Assembly: GCA_009843915.1 (NCBI GenBank)
Contig: VYCM01000151.1
Coordinates: 1-62,514 of the forward strand
Length of the DNA stretch: 62,514 nucleotides
Direction: 5' to 3'
From: Acidimicrobiaceae bacterium
Lineage (GTDB): Bacteria; Actinomycetota; Acidimicrobiia; Acidimicrobiales; Aldehydirespiratoraceae
A model generated the notes under the pieces. That model was not told the DNA's origin. It saw only the letters and a program-made list of their open reading frames with translations, and did not search any database. A program made the position numbers and the translations under genes. Below, in pieces: positions 58,959 to 62,514 of the stretch (the stretch's first letter is position 1; each line of letters begins with the position of its first letter).

Positions 58959-60437
58959 CTACGGGTTCAGCGCAGCCGGCAGGGGCGGCTCGGCCGCGAA
59001 GAGCCTGTCCCGGACATCGCGGTACCGGGCCCGCAGAAGTCCGTGGCCGGTTGGGAGTTCGGGCTCGAATGCGTCGCCCGTGCCGAGCGCCCAGCGCTGA
59101 GCGACCTCGTCGACGGGCTCGGCCGCGAGGATGGCCGCGGCCTGGACTGCCGCGCCGCTGGCGACCAGTTGCTTGTCGTGGGGCACGACGATGACGCGGC
59201 CGGTCAGATCGGCGACCCGCCGCCGGTAGGCGGGCGACTGGGACCCGCCGCCGATCAGGAACGTCCTGCCGCCGGTGTCCACCCCGCGGGCGCCGAGGAC
59301 GTCGATGCCCTCGAGCAGGCCGCAGACCACCCCGTCGAAGGCCGACAGCGCCAACTGCTCGCGGGTCGTTCCGCTCTGGAGCCCGCCCCAGCTTCCGGTG
59401 GCGTCGGGCAGGTTCGGCGTGCGCTCCCCGTCGAAGTAGGGCACCAGCACCGGACCGAGGTCCTCACCGATCCCGGCCAGGGCCAACTCCGAGAGCCGCT
59501 CCGGGGCGACGCCGAGCCAGCCGGCCACTGCGTCGGTCACCTTGGCCGCGTTGACGGTGCAGACCAGCGGCAGGAAGTTGCCGGTGGCGTCGGCGAATCC
59601 CGCGATCGTGCCGGTGCTGTCGCTCGTCGGTGTGTCGCTGGTGGCGTAGACGGTTCCGGACGTGCCGATCGAGATGGCGATGTCGCTGGGGCGGAGCCCG
59701 AGCCCGAGCGCGGCCGCCATGTTGTCGCCGCTGCCCGGCCCGACAACCGCGCCGGGCCCGAGTTCCAACTCGGCGGCCACCGCCGGTGTGACGGTGGCGG
59801 CTGCTTCGTCGTGCCTCAGGACGCGGGGCAGCCTTCCCAGCCAGGTGTCGGGCTCGTCGACTGCCTGCCCGAGCAGCTCCGATCGGTACTCGTTGCCCGA
59901 TGGGTCGAACCAGCCGGTCCCCGAGGCGTCGCCGCGGTCGGTGACGTGCTCGCCGGTGAGGCGCCAGGTGAGGTAGTCGTGGGGCAGCATGACCTTGTCG
60001 ACTGCCGCGGCCAGCTCGCGCTCGTGCTCGAGGAACCAGGCCAGCTTGGTGATGGTGAACGAGGCGACCGGCACCGATCCGCAGGTCGCGGCCCACCAGT
60101 CCGCTCCGGCCGCGGCGACGAGCCGCTCGGACTGCTCCGATGACGTCAGGTCGTTCCAGAGCTTGGCCGGGCGGACGACCTCGCTGCCGGACATGAGCAC
60201 GAGTCCGTGCTGCTGGGCGCCCACGCTGATGGCCCGGATCTGGGCGGCGTGCTCAGCCAGCTGCCCGAAGCAACTCGCGAGGGCGCTCCACCAAGCGGCT
60301 GGGTCCTGCTCGCTAACCGGAGGGTTCGTCGGAGTGTGGGGCGATGTCGCACTGGCCACAAGCCTTCCAGAGTCGATGTCGCGCAGAACGACCTTCGTCG
60401 CCTGGGTGGAGGAGTCGATGCCGGCCACAAGGGTCAT
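58959..60437 (-). CDS. xylB: Xylulokinase-type FGGY carbohydrate kinase
   Basis: The 492-residue kinase phosphorylates a ketose, probably D-xylulose. It has Gly-Ile-Asp-Ser-Ser-Thr-Gln-Ala-Thr-Lys at the N-terminus, Gln-Gln-His-Gly, Leu-Trp-Asn-Asp, Asp-Ala-Ser-Gly-Thr-Gly-Trp-Phe, Gly-Ser-Gly-Asp-Asn, Gly-Thr-Ser-Gly-Thr, and the C-terminal Gly-Gly-Gly-Ser-Gln-Ser-Pro. The ATG at 60437 starts the conserved fold. It is divergent from the iron-uptake genes. No xylose isomerase is in the window. Confidence 0.88.
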   Translation of the reverse strand: MTLVAGIDSSTQATKVVLRDIDSGRLVASATSPHTPTNPPVSEQDPAAWWSALASCFGQLAEHAAQIRAISVGAQQHGLVLMSGSEVVRPAKLWNDLTSSEQSERLVAAAGADWWAATCGSVPVASFTITKLAWFLEHERELAAAVDKVMLPHDYLTWRLTGEHVTDRGDASGTGWFDPSGNEYRSELLGQAVDEPDTWLGRLPRVLRHDEAAATVTPAVAAELELGPGAVVGPGSGDNMAAALGLGLRPSDIAISIGTSGTVYATSDTPTSDSTGTIAGFADATGNFLPLVCTVNAAKVTDAVAGWLGVAPERLSELALAGIGEDLGPVLVPYFDGERTPNLPDATGSWGGLQSGTTREQLALSAFDGVVCGLLEGIDVLGARGVDTGGRTFLIGGGSQSPAYRRRVADLTGRVIVVPHDKQLVASGAAVQAAAILAAEPVDEVAQRWALGTGDAFEPELPTGHGLLRARYRDVRDRLFAAEPPLPAALNP

Positions 60438-60481
60438 GGGAACGAGTCTTCCACCGCGGATGGGACGGTTCCGGCAGAAGT

Positions 60482-60496
60482 TGAGAATGATTCTCA
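60482..60496. promoter_or_regulatory. Fur box (7-1-7 palindrome TGAGAATGATTCTCA)
   Basis: This perfect 15-base palindrome matches the 7-1-7 consensus TGATAATNATTATCA at 13 of 15 places. It lies 45-59 bases before the ATG of the siderophore-binding protein gene. It predicts iron-dependent repression by a Fur-family protein and may also reach the divergent xylB promoter. Confidence 0.8.
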
Positions 60497-60540
60497 TTAT
60501 TGATACCGTGCAGCCGGACCGATCAGAGGAGGCTCGCCGC

Positions 60541-61665
60541 ATGGCGCATCGAACATCACCCCTTACCCACCGCACGAAGTTGGCCCAGTGTGTCGGCATT
60601 GCGGTCGTCCTAGTGGCGCTGGCTGCCTGTGGAGGGGAGTCGGAAACTGCGACCAGCGAGGCGCCGACCACCGAGGCGCCGACCACGACGGCCGCCCCCG
60701 CCACCACCGAGGCGTCAACCACGACGGCTGCCCCTGCCACCACCGAGGCGCCGACCACGACGGCTGCTCCCGCCACCACCGCGGTGCCTTCGCTGACGGT
60801 CACCGACGGCAGCGGGCGGGAGATCACGCTCGACCATCCTGCTGAGCGGATCGTGTGCCTAGAGGACAACTGCACCGACCTGACTTCCGACCTCGGAATC
60901 GTGCCCGTCGCCCAGCATCGAGGCGGCGCCTGGGGCACCGCCGCCGCCTACTACGGCGACGCTGCCGCCGACATTCCCGTCATCGGAGATCGCACCTCCG
61001 TAGAGGAGCTGGCTGCATTCGAGCCCGATCTCATCATCGCCCGCGTCGGCCAAGAAGAGGTGCGTGACGCTGTCGAAATGGTTGCCCCGGTCTACCTGGT
61101 CGACATCGGCGGCGTCCAGACCCTTAAGGAGGGATGGATGGACATCGGCCTCCTGACCGGTAGGCAGGCTGAAGCGGAAGAGGCCATCCACCGGTTCGAG
61201 CACAACGTCGAGCACCTCGCTGAGGACCTCCCCGCGGATGCTGTCAACACGCGGGTGGCGGTCGGATTCGGAGACACCAACTGGATGATCTGGGATTCCT
61301 CCTCGTTCTGCAAGTTCCTCCACGACGAGGGTGCCGGCACATGCGTCTTCCCCGCACAGCCCGAGTCCGAGTACGGCTCTCCGGACAGCGAGTTCGCATG
61401 GGAGTTCATCGTCGAGGCCGACCCCGAGGTCTGGGTGATGATCACTTGGGAGGGCAGCGCCCGCGCCGACTCGGTCACCGAGCCGGCATGGCTCGAGACC
61501 ACCGCCCACCGCGAGGGCCGGATCTGCAATGAGGACTCGGCGGGTTCCTTCGGCCATGGGCTGCTGATGCTCCAGTGGGCCTACCAGTGCTACCTGAACG
61601 CAGGATGGCCGAGCATCTACGACCATCCGGGCGACCTTGCCGTGTGGCTGCCCGAGGACCACTGA
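60541..61665 (+). CDS. Iron-siderophore-binding lipoprotein (ABC importer)
   Basis: The 374-residue protein has a lipobox (Val-Ala-Leu-Ala-Ala-Cys30), a Thr/Ala/Pro-rich linker made of three 12-residue repeats, and a class-III periplasmic-binding fold. Ile-Thr-Leu-Asp-His-Pro-Ala-Glu-Arg-Ile-Val-Cys-Leu begins the fold, with Glu-Pro-Asp-Leu-Ile-Ile-Ala in the middle. It should capture a ferric siderophore outside the membrane and pass it to the permease encoded next. The ATG is set by AGGAGG at 60527-60532. A Fur box precedes the gene. Confidence 0.88.
   Translation: MAHRTSPLTHRTKLAQCVGIAVVLVALAACGGESETATSEAPTTEAPTTTAAPATTEASTTTAAPATTEAPTTTAAPATTAVPSLTVTDGSGREITLDHPAERIVCLEDNCTDLTSDLGIVPVAQHRGGAWGTAAAYYGDAAADIPVIGDRTSVEELAAFEPDLIIARVGQEEVRDAVEMVAPVYLVDIGGVQTLKEGWMDIGLLTGRQAEAEEAIHRFEHNVEHLAEDLPADAVNTRVAVGFGDTNWMIWDSSSFCKFLHDEGAGTCVFPAQPESEYGSPDSEFAWEFIVEADPEVWVMITWEGSARADSVTEPAWLETTAHREGRICNEDSAGSFGHGLLMLQWAYQCYLNAGWPSIYDHPGDLAVWLPEDH
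60676..60783 (+). repeat. Three tandem 36-base coding repeats in the lipoprotein linker
   Basis: Units 60676-60711, 60712-60747 and 60748-60783 each encode Ala-Pro/Ser-Thr-Thr-Thr-Ala-Ala-Pro-Ala-Thr-Thr-Glu/Ala. Their near identity suggests recent expansion. Confidence 0.8.
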
Positions 61666-61688
61666 GCAGACCTGAGAGCGGCGCAACG

Positions 61689-61722
61689 ATGGAGAGGCCG
61701 CCAATCACGGCGGCCTCTCCAT
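61689..61722 (+). terminator. 14-base-pair hairpin between binding protein and permease
   Basis: ATGGAGAGGCCGCC (61689-61702) pairs perfectly with GGCGGCCTCTCCAT (61709-61722) around six bases. No T-run follows, so it may be a partial terminator or an RNA stabiliser that keeps the binding protein message more abundant than the permease message. Confidence 0.65.
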
Positions 61723-61741
61723 GACTTGAGAGGGAACCTCG

Positions 61742-62514
61742 CTGTACCGGAGCCGTCGTTGGAAGCAGGCGGTCACGGTTGTGATCGTCCTCTCCTGCGT
61801 GTCCGCGGGAGTGGTGCTCTGCTCCCTGGCGTGGGGCACACCCACTCTCTCGGTGGGGAAGGTTGTAGGCGCCCTGTTTGGTTCAGCGGGTGTGGAGGAC
61901 AGCCACCGCTTCATCGTGCGTGATCTCCGGCTTCCCCGTGTCATCGGGGGAGCGCTGGCCGGGGGAATGCTGGGCGCTTCGGGCGCAGTGATGCAGGACA
62001 CGCTCCGCAATCCCCTGGCCGGGCCGGAGCTGATCGGGGTGTCCGCCGGAGCCTCCCTGGCCGTGGCCACCATCGTCGCGTTCCGGCTCCCGTTTCCCGG
62101 GGTCGCCTTGCCCATAGCCGCGCTGGCGGCGGGGCTCATCACGGGGACGCTCATCCTCTCGCTGGTGAGCCTCAAGACGAACCCGATGCACATGCTGCTG
62201 GTGGGAGCGGCGCTCACCGCCCTGATCAATGCGCTGGTGATCGCGGCCATAACGCTGGCGCCCAATTTCGGCGGCGTCTCCATCATCTACCGCTTCCTGG
62301 TGGGAAGCCTGTCGGATGTCCAGTGGGACGAGATCCGTCTGGCGGCACCGTGGGCAATCGCCCTTCCGCTGGTGATCCTGCTGGCGGGGCGCCCCTTGAA
62401 CATCCTGAAACTCGGCGATGAGGTAGCCGAGGGCCTGGGTGTCGGAGTCCGCCGTACCCGGGCGGTGCTCTTCGCGGCGTCGGTCCTCCTGGTGGCGCCG
62501 GTGGTCGCCATCGC
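61742..62514 (+). CDS. FecCD-type siderophore ABC permease (3' end outside window)
   Basis: The frame is open to the window edge with at least 257 residues and six or more membrane helices. Leu-Arg-Leu-Pro-Arg-Val-Ile, Gly-Ala-Ser-Gly-Ala-Val-Met-Gln, Asn-Pro-Leu-Ala-Gly-Pro-Glu-Leu-Ile-Gly-Val-Ser-Ala-Gly-Ala and Gly-Val-Gly-Val are hallmarks of the FecCD family. There is no ATG, GTG or TTG before the first helix. A CTG at 61742 is six bases after GAGAGGGA and gives Tyr-Arg-Ser-Arg-Arg-Trp ahead of the helix, so I take it as the start. A GTG at 61781 would cut into the helix. Confidence 0.85.
   Translation, partial: MYRSRRWKQAVTVVIVLSCVSAGVVLCSLAWGTPTLSVGKVVGALFGSAGVEDSHRFIVRDLRLPRVIGGALAGGMLGASGAVMQDTLRNPLAGPELIGVSAGASLAVATIVAFRLPFPGVALPIAALAAGLITGTLILSLVSLKTNPMHMLLVGAALTALINALVIAAITLAPNFGGVSIIYRFLVGSLSDVQWDEIRLAAPWAIALPLVILLAGRPLNILKLGDEVAEGLGVGVRRTRAVLFAASVLLVAPVVAI

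Overview
The window is very GC-rich, densely coding DNA (about 57 genes in 62.5 kb, few gaps over 100 bases, many genes overlapping by the four bases ATGA or GTGA). It carries mshC, the cysteine ligase of mycothiol synthesis, many GTG starts, and a run of genes with a TANNNT box only 6-8 bases before the start codon, which suggests leaderless transcription. Together these point to an actinobacterium. The mix of catabolic genes (CoxL-type oxidoreductase, hydantoinase-like carboxylase, acyl-CoA dehydrogenase, P450, sulfatase) fits a free-living heterotroph of the Acidimicrobiia kind, but that is inference. No phage, insertion sequence, integrase or CRISPR array is visible.

Layout. 1-3.4 kb: a lipoprotein gene cut by the window edge and a cobamide lower-axial-arm remodelling operon (CobC-like aminotransferase, cbiZ, cobD). 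3.4-19.4 kb: mostly housekeeping and fatty-acid genes: an OYE-type reductase, the mshC-cysS tandem, an orphan form-II CoxL-like enzyme, an exported beta-propeller with a poly-Thr stalk, HAD hydrolase, HExxH protein, 3-hydroxyacyl-CoA dehydrogenase, cyclophilin, MBL hydrolase, SDR, an orphan histidine kinase, and an acyl-CoA dehydrogenase overlapping a PhyH dioxygenase. 19.4-23.2 kb: a tight operon of a MauE-like membrane protein, a Tat-exported protein with 24 cysteines and three SLH repeats, a MauD-like thioredoxin, a six-helix membrane protein and a small soluble protein. This resembles the maturation logic of methylamine dehydrogenase light chain, but without the dehydrogenase heavy chain.

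23.2-29.7 kb: nitrilase-family hydrolase, tRNA-Ala, a divergent amino-acid-dehydrogenase-like protein, cytochrome P450, sulfatase and release factor 3. 29.8-41.7 kb: a ketone-carboxylation cluster: a gamma-like zinc subunit, two HyuA-like subunits, one HyuB-like subunit, an unassigned protein, a thiolase-like/DUF35 pair and an acyl-CoA ligase, with a convergent Zn alcohol dehydrogenase and a cupin. The layout resembles acetophenone carboxylase. 41.8-50.7 kb: polyprenyl synthase, exonuclease VII (xseA, xseB), an ABC exporter, a single-frame pncB-pncA fusion for NAD salvage, an enolase-superfamily dehydratase and a 1-Cys peroxiredoxin.

50.8-55.4 kb: a three-gene operon joining an ATP-grasp ligase fused to a degenerate M20 peptidase domain, a leaderless (probably cytoplasmic) gamma-glutamyltranspeptidase and an N-formylglutamate-amidohydrolase-like enzyme. 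This is a candidate unknown peptide pathway. 55.4-62.5 kb: tRNA-Ser, tadA, a class-IV aminotransferase, a DM13 protein, a membrane-anchored propeller-like protein, a xylulokinase, and a Fur-boxed iron-siderophore uptake operon that runs off the window.

The strongest non-coding signals are two 49-base intergenic repeats whose differences keep RNA pairing, two related hairpins near xseAB and downstream of the peroxiredoxin gene, a 17-base perfect inverted repeat after cysS, and a textbook 7-1-7 Fur palindrome.
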